64,000 nucleotides of DNA from Asterella californica (GCA_036924285.1 JAYKYS010000012.1:12338001-12402000); one strand, 5' to 3'. Positions 22,215 to 35,800 are shown, counted from the stretch's first letter. Made by a program: numbers and translations. Notes: a model not told the origin generated them from the sequence alone.

Positions 22215-24240
22215 CTACCAATAAGCTGTTTTTCCTGTTTTATCCGTAGTACTGATTTGAGTGTGATATGATTTTACTTCAGTACGGGAATACCGATCCA
22301 GATTTCGAATTATCTTTATCCAAGCAATGAAATCTATTGAGTAGATAGAAGTAAACAACAACAGAGGGCCAACTAATATTACTCCTAGCAGTACCCGCTC
22401 GGGCATTCCTAAGCGCACAGGAAAAGAACTGCCTTCTACGCGTGTTTCCAGAATGGACTGCAATGTTCAAACTCTACCCGTAAGTTTAACAACCGCAGTC
22501 TCCATTCGTGTGAAAGCTAGATCTTCGATTTCTTTGTTTTGTAATCCTTCATGCTTCCTCGAAGGTTATGTAGTTGAGGTTGAGCGGAGGAAAGGTATCG
22601 TGTTACCCGCGTTTCCTCATCGGTCTCCTCGCCATGTTCAAAAGGAAGATCATGTCTACCTCCGCCGCAAAGCGCTCACTTGGAATTCTGATTAAATGGA
22701 ATTTGATTTAATCACACACATCGTATCATACATCTTAATTGCTTCAGCGTTGTTATTGTATTCATGAGGCGATGCAGGCATAAGGCTAAGACGCCAGAAA
22801 AGAGAACATAAGAGCCAGATGAACTACACAGAAGAAAGAAAACAACAAATGGATAGAGGAAAAGACTAACATGGCAAAGCCAAAGGGCCAACGGAACTAA
22901 GATTGTCATAACCGAAGCTAAGAAAAACCATAGTCTCAATGATATGGTGTATTGGTAACATCCTTTCCTTGTAAGTCAGGGATCCTGCCTAGGGACATCA
23001 GTGCGATGTACTGTTTGTTGAGTCTTTGGGAGTTCCAGTGATAATTAGCGTGGTGATCTGTTTGTGGTTGACTAGTGATAATTAGGGTTGTGGTATGTTT
23101 ACGGTTTGACCAGAGTGATAACTAACGCTGTGATATGCTTACGGTTTGATCAGAGATAGTAGGCGTTGTGATCCGTTTGCGATTAGCCGACTAATTCTGT
23201 CGTGATATTATCATGAAAGTAAAATAAAATTAAAACCATAGTTTTTAATGGTGGAAAAATGAAGTAAAAAAGAAGAAAGAGAAAACTCATTTATGGTGGA
23301 AAATTAAGTAAGAATAAATTAGATTAAATTAAGTAAGTAGCGTAGATCTAAGACTTCAATAGTTCACAGTTAGCATAATGGTTACTGTGGAACAATTGTT
23401 GCCAAATAAGAAACATCTTTGTTGTTGGAAGAAGTCAAAGAAAGAATTTTACATTCTGCAGTAGAGGTACGCTCGTTGCATTGTGACCGGTCACTGATGA
23501 TACGAGCAGATAAGCGATTACTAACACGAATATGATTGATGTTCCTAACAAATCAACCAACAAAGCACTAACAACGATTCCATGGACACACATAGTTAAA
23601 AACATAAATGAACTTGACCTACTGATTACTGCCGATTCCAACTTATTAATAGCCGCTAACAGTGATACATGATCACAGACAGTTTATAATTCACAATTTG
23701 TTAATCAGGTTTGCCAAATGTACATTAAAATGAGCAAAGAACGAAGTAGTGCTCTTAATCTCTTGAGAAATGTCTGCAACATGATTTACCATTTCTTTGA
23801 GAAGAGAACATAGCTTCTACCCTAATGAGCTTTTTTAATTCCTTCTTATCGATCTCAACGGGAGTTTTACAATGTCATTTTGAACGCTGCTAGTAGCTCT
23901 ACTGCTTGTGGAAGGCTCCTTAGATGCATTTTCTTCACCAGCCGCAATAGTTTCAGTCGATCTTAACGGACAGGAATTTTCGCTTCCTATAGCATCACAA
24001 TGAACGATTTTTTTACATCAGCTCTGTTTTGAAAGACATCGTCGAGAACTTGAAAGTATTTACATGTGAATTTTTATCGTTTCCATTGATTTGCAAAAAA
24101 TGCTTATCTAGCTTGTATGTTTGGTACTCAGCTAGCAACTTCTTCTTACAACCTTTGAAAGTTTTATTCTATTCTCTGAAACTTACGATCTTCCGCCCCA
24201 ACGATGAACCCATAGTCTGTTGCGAACCGACCCGTCGACT
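22215..24240 (-). pseudogene. Possible minus-strand coding relic, hydrophobic segments
   Basis: Read on the minus strand, 24240-23690 shows helix-like charged text in shifting frames (GCKKKLLAEYQTYKLDKHF, IDKKELKKLI, KEMVNHVADISQEI). Three hydrophobic ORFs follow, at 23641-23435 (LLVDLLGTSIIFVLVIAYLL), 22939-22712 (TILVPLALWLCHVSLFLYPF) and 22463-22215 (RVLLGVILVGPLLLFTSIYS); the last is preceded by a good acceptor (ATTGCAG). They could be exons of a multi-pass membrane protein or transposon remains. Two of them lie in pyrimidine-rich DNA, which favours Leu/Phe codons by chance. I cannot name a family or join the pieces in phase. Confidence 0.2.
23037..23189 (+). repeat. Four diverged tandem repeats of about 38 bp
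   Basis: Units start at about 23037, 23074, 23114 and 23154 with the pattern AGTGATAA(T/C)TA...GTGATnTGTTT.CGGTTGA. They are 37-40 bp long and diverged, so the array is older than the 20773-21059 duplication. Confidence 0.65.
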
Positions 24241-24339
24241 CGACCACACCCGCCGGTAGTGGTATGGCTTGTGTATGTGTGATGTATCTCTCACTTTGAT
24301 GTATGTTGTGTAGCTATGTGTATGCACAGTTTTAAATAT

Positions 24340-24515
24340 TGTTTGATGGTGCTTTTGTGAACTAAAGCACATGTTTATCATATATGAATCATTCATGTAC
24401 TTAGCATATGATTGTACGCCTAGTTGTGTTATATGGTGCACTTATGTTACACTTAAAATGAAAATAGATCAGTATAATTGAGACAAATAGATGCAAGAGT
24501 TGATTCAAGATTCGA
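24340..24515 (+). mobile_element. Dispersed repeat R2, copy 1
   Basis: About 175 nt similar to 57061-57235. Shared words are GGTGCTT, GAACTAAAGCA, TGTTTATCAT, GCA(A)TGATTG.ACGC, TGTTACACTTAA and GAGACAAATAGAT. It is probably a solo LTR or an LTR fragment of a retroelement, but no TG...CA ends could be set. Confidence 0.6.
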
Positions 24516-26400
24516 TCTTCAAATCTCGATATCGAGTTGATTCAAGATTTTGTCGTATCTCTCTACAGCCATATACTTAGTATCTTCTGGGACAAAAGTT
24601 CATGCTCTACGACACCGGGTGATTCTCCATCATTAGAGATTCAAGACTACCAGTTTGAGGAGCCATTATATCTCGAAAGATCTCTATTTGTCCAGATTTT
24701 ATGTATAATTCCATTGCTATCTTCCAAAAGTCTATATATAGGATTATCTACAATCACCTACTTGATTGTTTTTGGACAAAAGATCATTCTAGCAGTTTCA
24801 TGGAGCTTTTCAAGTAGTCACAACAGTAGCTCAAGGACATATTTTATATTCTACAGCTCAAGTCTTGAGGGCAGCTAGACTTTTGACCATGATGAAAGTT
24901 GACGAGGAGATTCATCCAATAACCATTAGATAAATCTTCTTATCATTTATTAGTTGAATTATTTTTTTTCAACTTCGAGATATTTTTCAAGATCACTTTT
25001 GTCCACATCAGTCTGGAGTTGCAATGCTTGAAGATTGTGAGTTTATGTCATTCGATATTATGGCTCTTTTTGACATCCACCATGGTTTGTCTTATAAGTG
25101 GACATGAAAAATGTTATTAATACATCTCTTGCATTCCATCTTTAAGGAGTTCATGGATGGCTGTGAATCTCTTGCGAGTCTTGTTTTCTTCGTGCGATCG
25201 TTCTATGATTTTTCCTCATTTCTTTTTTATCAGCACACTTTTTTGATAGAGGGGGTTATAATCATCGACTTTGTTGTAGATACTCGTCAGAGAGACCCTT
25301 TGGACAGACCTCTATTGTAGAGTACAAGCTGAAGTTAGATGTTAAGTTATTTGTAGTCATTTAAGATGACTATCCGAGAAGATATATGCAAATCGGGACA
25401 TCACTTAAGAAGTGATTATACGGATATGAATACCAAGTCTTAGCCAATACAGAATACAGAAGAAGTCCGTGTAGAATCTGGAAATACTACAGATAGTTGG
25501 TGAAGTAAATCTTATAAGATAACAACATAGACTTGAATACTTCAGGATAAGATGTCACTCCAAATATTACTTCCAAGAGTTGCAATAATTACAGAGTTGT
25601 ATAATCTGGAATAAGATCAAATACAGAAGAGTTAGGTATTGAAATCATTACTTAGAACCGATAGTCTGGTAATTCAGGATGCGAAGACAAGACCTTTTAG
25701 GAGCCCTCTGGTCGGAGTTATGATCATTGATCAATCACAATTATATAAGATTTGACATTTTTTTGTAATACAAAGGATTGAACTTTTGGAAGACATCGAT
25801 ATGCATTACTTGTATGTATAAATTCTGGTATGATAGATATAGATCAGAGTGACAAACTAATATTTCTATATGAGAAAAATCTTGATAATCTAGAATCTAG
25901 ACATACTGTATCTGAAGTTTGAGAAGAATAAACTCACATGAGCCCCTTAGCTCACTATAGGGCTCCTTGGTTGCTCTAGGTTGTATTTTCTATCTCTAGT
26001 TGATCACACACATATCGTCTGACAAATTAAATTTATGATAGTTTGATCATCTCTTCTCTCTATTGGTACTGATAGAGTTGAGAGTGAAAGTGTCAGTGTA
26101 CAAAGTTTGATCTTTCATAAATATACTTCCAGACTTCTATCTCCTAAAATGCTTTGTTACACCTAGAAATGATTTACGGGGATGCCCTTGGGTTCATTCT
26201 TGTCCTTTCTGTCCCTCTTTCCTCTGTTCAGCTTGGGGGGTCTTCCTATCCGTTTAGTATTCATTGCGTCTCGCTCTCTCGTAAACACAAGCATAAGGAT
26301 ATAAGAGAAAGATTTGAAATTATAAACTACACTCCGCTGGAGTTGCTGATTTACAACGAGGTATTGCTAGTCTATGACTGACTTGAAAGTCGTTGGCGGG
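24516..26400. other. Unassigned, repeat-like
   Basis: ORFs at 24537-24878 and 25111-25320 are low-complexity Ser/Phe/Leu text without motifs. About 25330-25960 is AT-rich with a preponderance of GAATACNNNAGA-type words. No reverse transcriptase, integrase or transposase motif was found. Confidence 0.35.
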
Positions 26401-26830
26401 TGCTCAGTCGAACGGGAATGAAACTTGAATAGGGGGACGTAGCTCAAGGAGAATATAATGCCAGCTGTTTAACGCTAAGGACGGGTTTGAGCTGGAGGTT
26501 CCGCTCTACAGGTTGAAGAGCTGAAGCCACCTCTCGTGCCAAGGACACAACAGTGGAGAGATTCCTGCTGGGTAACTCGAAGGATTTGTAGACTTTAGCT
26601 GACGAGCAGAATGTGAGCAGCTAGGAAGGAGTTAGTGTTGGCACACGAGTTTAAGTGAATTTGGGATGATCAAAGTGTCAAGCACGAGTCGCAGTTGACT
26701 GGATTCTTTCGGCGTTGATTCGGTGCTAAGTAGTGTTCGATGGCAGGTAACCTTGAGAATAATGGGAATAGACAACAATGCAGGAGTTGTTGTGTAAGGG
26801 AGACATGAGGACTGATGAAAGCTGTGAGTG
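26401..26830 (+). promoter_or_regulatory. Probable LIG6 5' untranslated region and promoter
   Basis: Purine-rich, more GC than the DNA before it, with several stops in the LIG6 frame. The ATG at 26831 is the first that opens the conserved frame; the GTG one codon upstream is not needed. No TATA box was assigned. Confidence 0.4.
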
Positions 26831-29800
26831 ATGGCTGCACAATCGAATAGCTTGGCCGAAAGCGGGAAGTTGATTATAGACTCGCTGGCCCTATATAGGG
26901 AAGCGATCCGGTGTTTAAGGAGGCGCTTAGAGCCCGCTGAATTTATCGAGAGGATAGATACTCAGCAGTCGGGATCATCGGATGGAGCGGCAAATGGCCA
27001 AATTATGCTGGAACTGGCCAATGTGCCAACCGATTCTCTTGTCAACTTTCCAGCCAGTTTTCCCACCGTTAAACGCATCCCGAATACGCAGTTCGTAGTG
27101 GATGGATTCAGGAATGCAGGCCCTTGGTCTGTCTCATACTTCCTGTCACATTTTCACAGTGACCACTACGCAGGAATCACAAACGTGTGGCAGAAAGGAC
27201 TCATATTTTGCTCAGAAATTACTGCTTCCTTGGTGAAGCATTCACTACAAGTTCCGGATGTGTTTGTCGTTTCCTTACCCATTGGAAAACCTGTCATCAT
27301 AGATGGTTGTGAGGTTGCGCTGGTGGACGCAAATCACTGCCCAGGTGCGGTGCAGTTTCTGTTTAAAGTTCCGGGGGAAGCAGGTGAGTTTTTGAGGTAC
27401 GTACACTGCGGTGACATGAGATACCATCCTTCTATGAAATCTGAGCCCTCTCTGTGTGATTACGTGGGGGCTGATGCTGTGTTTTTGGATACGACGTACT
27501 GCAATCCCAAATATGTGTTTCCGTCACAACAGGAGTCGGTGGATTATGCGGCGGAGACAGTTAAACGACTAATGGAGGCAGATTCAGAGATAGAGTTAGA
27601 GACACCCATGATTAAGGAGGAAAGTGACAGCATCATGGAGGACAAACCGGATATACTGGACGAAGAAGAGGAGGAGGATATGGAAGGCTTACATAGATCT
27701 TCCTGTACAGGGGTTACAGACTTGGAAGAAGGAGATGGTCAGTCAAAGAAGGACGTGGAAGATGAAGAAGATGAAGCATTGTTTAGTCATAGTGGTCCAG
27801 TAGAAGGAAGATCCACACTCTTTCTTATTTCTACTTATGTGATAGGTAAAGAGAAGATCTTGACAGCAGTGGCGAAGAAATGCAACTGCCTTATCTATGT
27901 TACAGAAAGAAAGCTTGCTGTGCTCAAATGCCTGAACTTGGAGAACATCGAAGTTTTTACAACCGACCCCTCTGCAACAAATGTTCACGTAGTGCAGTGG
28001 AGCTTTTTGGGAGAAACATGGCCTTATTTCCGGCCCAATTTTATCAAGATGGAAAAGGCCATGAAAGACAGTGGGTACAAGAAGGTGGTTGGTTTTGTAC
28101 CGACAGGATGGACGTATGAGCTGAAGAAGAAGACTTTTTCTGTTAGGAAAAAAGGGCCCTTTGAGATTCATCTTGTACCATATAGTGAGCACTCCAATTA
28201 CGAGGAGTTACGAGAGTATGTGGGTTTCATCCGGCCAAAACAGATAATACCAACGGTGGGGCTTGATGGTGGTGGGATGGATAGCAAAGCTGTTGCTGCC
28301 ATGAGGAAGCATTTTCGGAATCTTGTCGACGAAACAGCTAGCAAGAGAAACTTTTTGAAAGGTTTCCACCGGAAGCCACCGGAAGAAAGTACCTCAGCTG
28401 TGAAGGAATCAAATGCTGGCCAGCCTGTACCCAAAGCAATATTTGGACGAGCGGCAAGGAAGAGGAAGCGAGATGGTGATGAAGGACTAGAGATAGAAGA
28501 TACTGCTCCTCCAACTCAAGGGGCAGCGCCAATGCAAGTTGAATATCAGGACCAATCCAAGGGTGCTGAAAGGATGGATGCATCTTCATCAGCTGAGGGT
28601 AACGGGACGTCGGTAAAGTGTGAATTATGTCTAGTCCCTAGCACGAGTACTGGGATTGGTGACTCAGTTGATGCAGAACAAAAAGGGGAAAGGTCAAAAC
28701 TGTCAACAGGTTCAGAGGATGTTGCTCAAAAGGGCGACGGAGAAGGTTTTCGACCGCGCATAGCGTCTTCATCACCTCCAGTAAAAAAGCCTGGAAATGT
28801 AAGTAACATTCAGGCCACTCATGCTCAACCATCCACTGCAAAGAGGAGGCCTGCTCCTACAAATAAAAGTTCCACACCCCGACAAGCGAAAGCTCAAGGA
28901 CGGCAGACGAAATCTTCCATATCCAAGAAAACGAATAAGACCAGTGGAAGTGCTCCCGTATCCAAGAAAGCCGTGCAGTCACCTAGAACTTCTCTTCCTC
29001 CCAAGCCTTTCCAAAAAGCAAAGCAGGCCTCTCTCTTCAGTTTCTTTAAGAAGGCTGGCGAGGAAACGCTTCCCACAGTAACTGCACCTGTTGTCAATAC
29101 CGAACACTTCATGATATTGACTGGCAATTCGGCACGGGATGAACTACTTAAACCCAGGTTAAGGCAAGATCAGAAACTTGTGCACAGATGGGCTGACGAG
29201 TATGAGCAACTTGCTAGCCTACTTGACGGTAACCTATCAAAAGAGCTTGCATACGATCTTCTGGAGAAGGCAGGTGGAGATGTGGGTGTTGCCTTGGACT
29301 TGTTTTACAGTGGTGAAAGAACAGTAGAGGAAGGAGAACCTTCAGGGGATAAAGTTGAGGTTCCTCCCACTGACAGGGAAAACGTGGCTGTAAAAAGTGG
29401 TTTTGAGGAAAAACCTCATTTAGATAATAAACGAGCTGTTGATATTGGGAAGGTAGATGATAAAATTTTGAGAGCTGCTGAAGCAAATAGATCAGGTGAT
29501 AGCCTGGATAGCAAGCAAGTTGTGCATAGTAGACAAGTAGCCGAGACAACTGTGAAGTCCCCTGAAGTGAATAAACGGGGTGAGAGAGAGGATAAGAAAC
29601 CCATTGCTCATGCTGGGGATGTAGACGAGAAAATTTCTAAAGCTTCTAGGGGGAATAGACCAGATGGCAGTGTACATACCGCTTCCTCTTCTTCACCTGG
29701 AACCATCCATGTAAATTCTGCGGAAGCCGGGCCAGAAGTTCAAGTAGAGGAAGGTTCAAAACAAATACGGGTGCCCAATATGAGGAAGGAAAATGTGAAA

Positions 29801-32800
29801 GAGGAGATTGTACGCAAGGAAACCACCATCTCCAAGCCGGCTCTGGCGAATCACGGATACCCGGGACCGGAGCCTGCACCATTTTCACTTAGCAGTGAAA
29901 AAGTATACGAAGCGAAGAAGAACACAAGTGAGAAGAAAGGAGGATCCGTGGCTATTCCGGTCGGGAAGTATTTACCAATCGAGCATGGTAAGGAAGCATA
30001 TAGCCAGAACAGGTTGATTTGCAGTGCCACACACATTTGTGTACTTCTGTGCATATTCAGCTGCGATAAAGCGAAGTGTTTTGCCTCCAGAATTTCGTCG
30101 TATAACTGAATGAACATGAATGGTCGGTGATTGATTTGTCAAAAGTAGTTAACTTGTGCTAAGTTTGTCTATTGGACGCTGTGACAGCATGTTGGGAACC
30201 AGGAGAGGCCGCACCCTACTTGCATCTTGCGCGTGCTTTTGAATTGGTGGAACAAGAGAGTGGTCGGCTGAGGATCGCTGACATGCTCTGCAATATGTTT
30301 CGCAGGTTGGTCGTTGTTTTCTGTTTTGACTCTCACGTTGAAGGCACAAGTCTCTTCAACTTTATGCTGTTTCGATGGATTTTATCAAATTTAGTCTCCA
30401 GTCGGAATCTCTACACTTATCAGGGTTTTACGTCCCTGTTTTCTTGGTGTGTATAGCTTAATTTGGTGACAGTATGCTACCAAAAGTGGCAGGATGCTCT
30501 AGTGTCCCGCTCTATGAAGTTTTTACCTTGTCGGTAATCCAAGATGTTCTTCACAGTCATTCTTCTAAGCACCCACAGTCTGCGGTAGACAAGGAGCAGA
30601 CACCTCTGAGTTCATCTGCGGAGTTTGTTTGACAACTTCTCTGTAAGCAATACAGTCTTCTGCCTCGCTGAAAAGTTTACTTGCAGTCTGTTGGGTTTAT
30701 CACCAGATGCTGTGCTTCCAGCTGTCTATCTTACTACCAATCGACTTGCTCCTGACTTCGAGAGTGTGGTAAGTTTGAGTTTTGATGGCTTGTTGAGTTC
30801 GGGAATTTTGCTGTTCGCTCTTTCCGTCCTCCTTAAAACTCTCCACTCCTTTTTGGTTTGAGCATCTCAATGAAGTCAGCTAAGTCAGTTATATGGTGGC
30901 GTTTGTAAAGGCTTGAACTATTAAGCTGTAACCACTCACCCACAATCACTGTAACGACAGGATCTCAACATAGGAGGGAGCACAGTTTCGACAGCGGTGG
31001 GAGAAGTTGCTGGAGTTTCAAGAGCAAAACTAAGGGAGATGTATATGTCCATGGGTGACCTAGGTATGCGGTTTTTCTCTGTACTGTGATAAAAATTGTA
31101 AGAAGTACAGTAGATTCACAGTGGAAGTTAGAATTTATGCATCTTCATTGATCCATACTTGTGTCGTCCTTTCTCCGTTGAAGTTGTTCTCTACGTAGGC
31201 AGGGTCGGGAGGTTTACCCCGGCATTGCGCTAGTCTGCTGTTCGTTTCAAGTTTCCACACTTTCAGTTAGCTTAATTGTAAAGATCAAAGCCGCAGCCTT
31301 ATGCTTCTAAAATTCCACTGTCTAGGTGATGTGGCTCAGGCATGCCGGCAGACTCAGTCCATATTACGGTTGCCACCCCCTTTGAGGATATGTAAAGTGT
31401 TCTCTACGCTCAAGCAGATCAGGTATCTGGCTGCCCGACTAGCTCCATTGGTACCATTTCCTCTAACCGTGGGGAAGTTCTCAGCTTTTCGTGGAAAGCT
31501 CAAGTCAGAAGCCTCCTGTCTTTGACCACACTCCCATTACTTGTAACAGGAATTATCCAGCTTTCAAGTTGTCCACCGTTTCTGACTCTTACTCGTCAAG
31601 TTTGGACTTTAGACTGGTCCTCAATACTTTTGAGGGAGTCGAGAATCCGAAGGTCTTCTTCGTTCTAAATGAAGTCATGAGAATGTTTGTCACACTATTC
31701 ACATTCGAAAGCTACTGAACAGTGCTTTGCTCGTGTTTAGCAAGGAGTCTGGAGCTGGTAGTGGCGCACGAAAGAAGGACTTGGTGCTCAACCTTCTCCG
31801 TGCATGTCGGGAAAAAGAGATGAAGTACATCGTGAGGACCTTGGTGCGTCGGCAAATATTCTCTTTTCCTTCTTAACTACAAGTTTTCTCTCTGAGCTTT
31901 CCTCTGCCTTGAGGGGGAAAGGGGTTCTTTGGCGTATGATCAAATTTGGGTGAAACTTTTGCTCCTGGCGCCTGGGCAGCTAGCTAATAGGCGGAGTTTT
32001 GTTGACCATCACTAGAAATTCTCCATCCTTATCCTTACGTTGGAGAAAGAGTTCTTAGATAATCAAGAGTGTTGTGCCTTAGCGAGACCCATGATACTAA
32101 GCACTTGAGTACCCTAGGTTATGAGTGCTGTCATTGCAGAATGCACCGGCCCCGACTGGGAAGTTGCCATTGCTGTCATGTACCCTTCTGGTAGTTAGAT
32201 TGTTCCTTGAACCTTGAACTTGATCGGTCGGACATATCTGTGGGATCAACAGGCCTTGTCCGCTTTGCTCTTGCCATATTACGAGTCCTAAAACTGAACG
32301 CCAATCAATACCTGTTCAGATCCAAAATATGAGGATTGGTGCGATGATGAAGACCGTTTTGGGAGCATTGGCTCAAGCTGTTGTTCTTCATCACTCTTTC
32401 CCAGCTGATCAAGCTCCTGCAAACGACGCTCTTGCTAAACTCAAACCGAAATTTCAGGTAGTCTCAGTAGCTTTACTTTGACCATCAGGATTTCTTTTGC
32501 TCATCTCTTTCGTTCTCCGTTGGAGACCCATATGACTGTCGGGACAGGGAACATTTCTTAGTCCGCAGGACAAGTGCACGTTGACGCTATTAATATGTAG
32601 TTTTGAGGTCTTTATGTGACTGTGGCCGAGCATTGCTGGCCCGTTCTGCGACTGACGGATACATACCCTTTTTGTACTCTATACTCTGGTTGCAGGAGGC
32701 GGCAATTGCGGTTGTAGAAGCATACAATTTTCTCCCAAATCTGGTTTGTGGGCTAACCAAAGCACTCGCTTAGACTTCCATTAGTCCGAACAAAAGACGT

Positions 32801-35800
32801 TGAGAATAATCTCATTGTTTAACTATTTTGTTTTCTGCATCATGGTTTTGTTTGACTGCCTCTTCTTTGCTGATACCTGTATGGTGTTTTAACCACAGGA
32901 TCTTCTTGTACCAACTCTTGTCAAGGAAGGAATAGCAGCGCTAACTGCAAATGTATCCATCTCACCGGGAACTCCAATTAAGCCTATGCTTGCCAAGTAA
33001 GTTTTTGGCAGCCTGAGTTTAGTTCGTCGTTGCTGTGCTTCTTGGTCCCGAGATGCTTCACTGTTGAATACGTAACGTCAAGTTCGTTTATGAGTGACTC
33101 GCCTAGCCCGGCAACCTAATCATGCCAATCTGTCCTTTGAATTAGAATCACGAACGGAATACCAGAGTTGCTGAAGCGATTTGAGGGGCAGGCCTTCACC
33201 TGTGAGTACAAGTATGTATGCCACAGACCAGAGGTTTAAACATAATACTGCAGCCGTTTCACTCCCTAGCAGGAATGTATGCCAAAGCGAGAACAGTCCG
33301 TATAACATCTGTCCAAAGGATATCAGTTAGAACAGAATCTTTTGTCTGTCTTTGGTTTTGAAACAAAGGCGTCCGCCAACCCTGTATTAGTCAAGAGAGA
33401 CTGGGTGTGTTGGGCAGATATGATGGACAACGAGCTCAAATCCACATGTTGGCCGACGGAACCTCCCGCATATTTTCTCGGAATTGTGAGGACACCACGG
33501 GCCGTTTCCCGGATGTAACAGACATCTGCAGAGCCGCTGCCAGGGAGGATTTAACCTCGTTCATCATTGATGCCGAGGTATTTGACCTACCATTTAAACC
33601 TGTCGATCAGATTGAGAAGTTAAGCTTGCATGCTGCCGGTTACGACCAAGCGTTGCATTTGTGTTATGTTTCGCGAGTCAAAGTGAGTGTATTAGTGTGT
33701 AGTGTGATTTAGAAGTGTGAAATGATATACAATAAGTACAAGTAGTGTCACAGATGGGCAATGTAAGCCTGATAACTTACTCGGTGTTAACTGGAGGATT
33801 AACGGATCATTTGTATTTACATTTCTTGGTACATGTGGGTAGTTCGTCCATTGCGCTACTTTTCACATACCAACATATGCCAACATGCACCACCAGTTAA
33901 GTTAGTACAGCACTATGTCCAGCGGTTCTACCTGCCTTGACCTCTGTGCACTAAATCGGTCGTATATCCTTCAGACTGACTGGTCTTTCTGTTTCACTCG
34001 TCATCTCTAACTTTATTCGCCATTGAGGCTCTGTACTATGTTTTCACTCTTACTGTACGTAGCCCAGGTTTGCAGATCTGCATTAGATTTCTTGTTGATT
34101 CTCGTTTCGATCTTCTTGCACTGCATATTGTACATGTCACTACTTTGCACATCCATACCTAGGGGCACCATCTCAGGTATTGTGCGCCGCACTTCACATT
34201 CCCATTGGTCAGTCCCCTCAGGTTACAGAGTTACGCTAACTTTCTTTTCCGGAATTTTCTATGTACTTGGCTGGGTTACTTGCGGGTTACCTCAGTATTA
34301 GAAAGTGGTCCTTGATAAAATCTGCCATTCTTGACGTATGAATATATATACTTCAGTGGGTTATTCTACTGTCTTTGAGCGTGGTTCTTGCTCCTTAGCT
34401 GAGGTGCAGTTATCGCCTCATGTTGCGTACAGTGCCAGTAAAACAGAGTTCTCATGAACCTCAGAAACTTGTAGTACACATCCGTAGAAACTTGCGCCTC
34501 AGACCGCATGTTCTTTCGGCTTGTTTTGATCCAGTTTTCCTCTCTGTTCGTCCTAAGCCTTGAATCATTATCATCTGTCACGCTTATCGACATTTTGAGT
34601 TATTTCACGGTAATAACAGTGAAAGCTATGTTTCTTGCAGGTAGTGGCCGTAGATAGGGAGAATGGAAATAAGCTCATGGCATTCCAGCATCTGAGTACA
34701 CGAGAAAGAGGAAGCAGAGATGGTGGCTCTGTCAGTCTTCACAATATTAAGGTAGACCTCGACAACCAAGAATCAGTAGATATTAGTCGGAGTATCCTAG
34801 CACTCAGATTTCAGCAACACTGATGTGACGTGTGAAAACCTTCTCTCTCCTCTGCTTATGTGTTTTATGGGAAGAAGGGACTCAGAGGGTATCCTGGCAT
34901 CCTATCTGCATTCGTGCTTGTCCCTTTCTCAACATATAAGCAACGTTGTGCTGCAGGTTTCTGTATGCGTCTTTGCCTTTGACATAATGTACGCCAATAA
35001 GGAACCGTAAGTATCCGCCAGAGAGATCTACTGTGGTAGAGCTGTTAAGAGATACGTGATCGAAAGTGGGCAGCAGAAATGGATGGCAGTTCTAGCTTCA
35101 ATTCAGTGTAAAGAGGTTCACTATGATGTATGGTAGGGGAAACATCCAGACCGACGATGGTTCAAAGTTTCTTGCTCTTTGAAAGGGCTTCGGCTATTGT
35201 GGACCCAATTAGGTCGCATATTACTAAATACGTTCATCGCAAGCAGGTTGGTGAAGATGACCTTCCGTGAAAGACGAAAACGTAAGTTGTTTATGCCTCA
35301 GATGTATTTGATTTTAAATGTACCTTTCACCTGATATTGATTGTGCATCTATCGCCACGTGAGAAACGTGTTGAATAGCACACGCTCATCAGTTATTTTG
35401 AACGCGAGTCTCCAAGGGTTCTTGACTGCTCAGTTTTATCTTACCTCCAATGAGATCCATGGTGTGTGAATTTCTGCTGAAGTTGCGAGGTCCCTTTAGT
35501 ACGAGATCTCTCTCGCTCTGTTGGTAATGCTCACTTCGCTCAGGGATGGTAACGGGGATGGTAACTGTTCTGATATTTCTACGGAACCTGTTACCAGGTA
35601 TGCATCACTGGTTTCCGAACGTCAAACCTGGCCATTTCGGCTATGCAAGTGAGATAACTGTAAGTAAATCAGTCACGCAGTTTAGACATATACCAAGAAA
35701 GCAGACCTTCATTTTGCGTCGACTACTGCAACTTAAAAGCGCACATACGTCTATGGATGAGGTTCTGTTACGCTAGCGGGTCTGGAAAATCCTTTATAAG

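Noticed and set aside
24537..25320. Reverse transcriptase or integrase remnants
   Set aside because: No YxDD, DDE or HHCC pattern could be found in any frame; the ORFs are low-complexity.
27743..28192. 149-codon minus-strand ORF inside LIG6
   Set aside because: It lies entirely opposite the conserved CASP domain coding strand and has no motif; it is a shadow of LIG6.
29988..30109. Open-frame continuation of LIG6 exon 1 to a stop at 30109, giving a nuclease-only protein
   Set aside because: A GT donor at 29988 joins in phase to 30188, where conserved ligase sequence (ACWEPGEAAPYLHLARAF) begins. Intron retention could still make a short form, but nothing here supports it.
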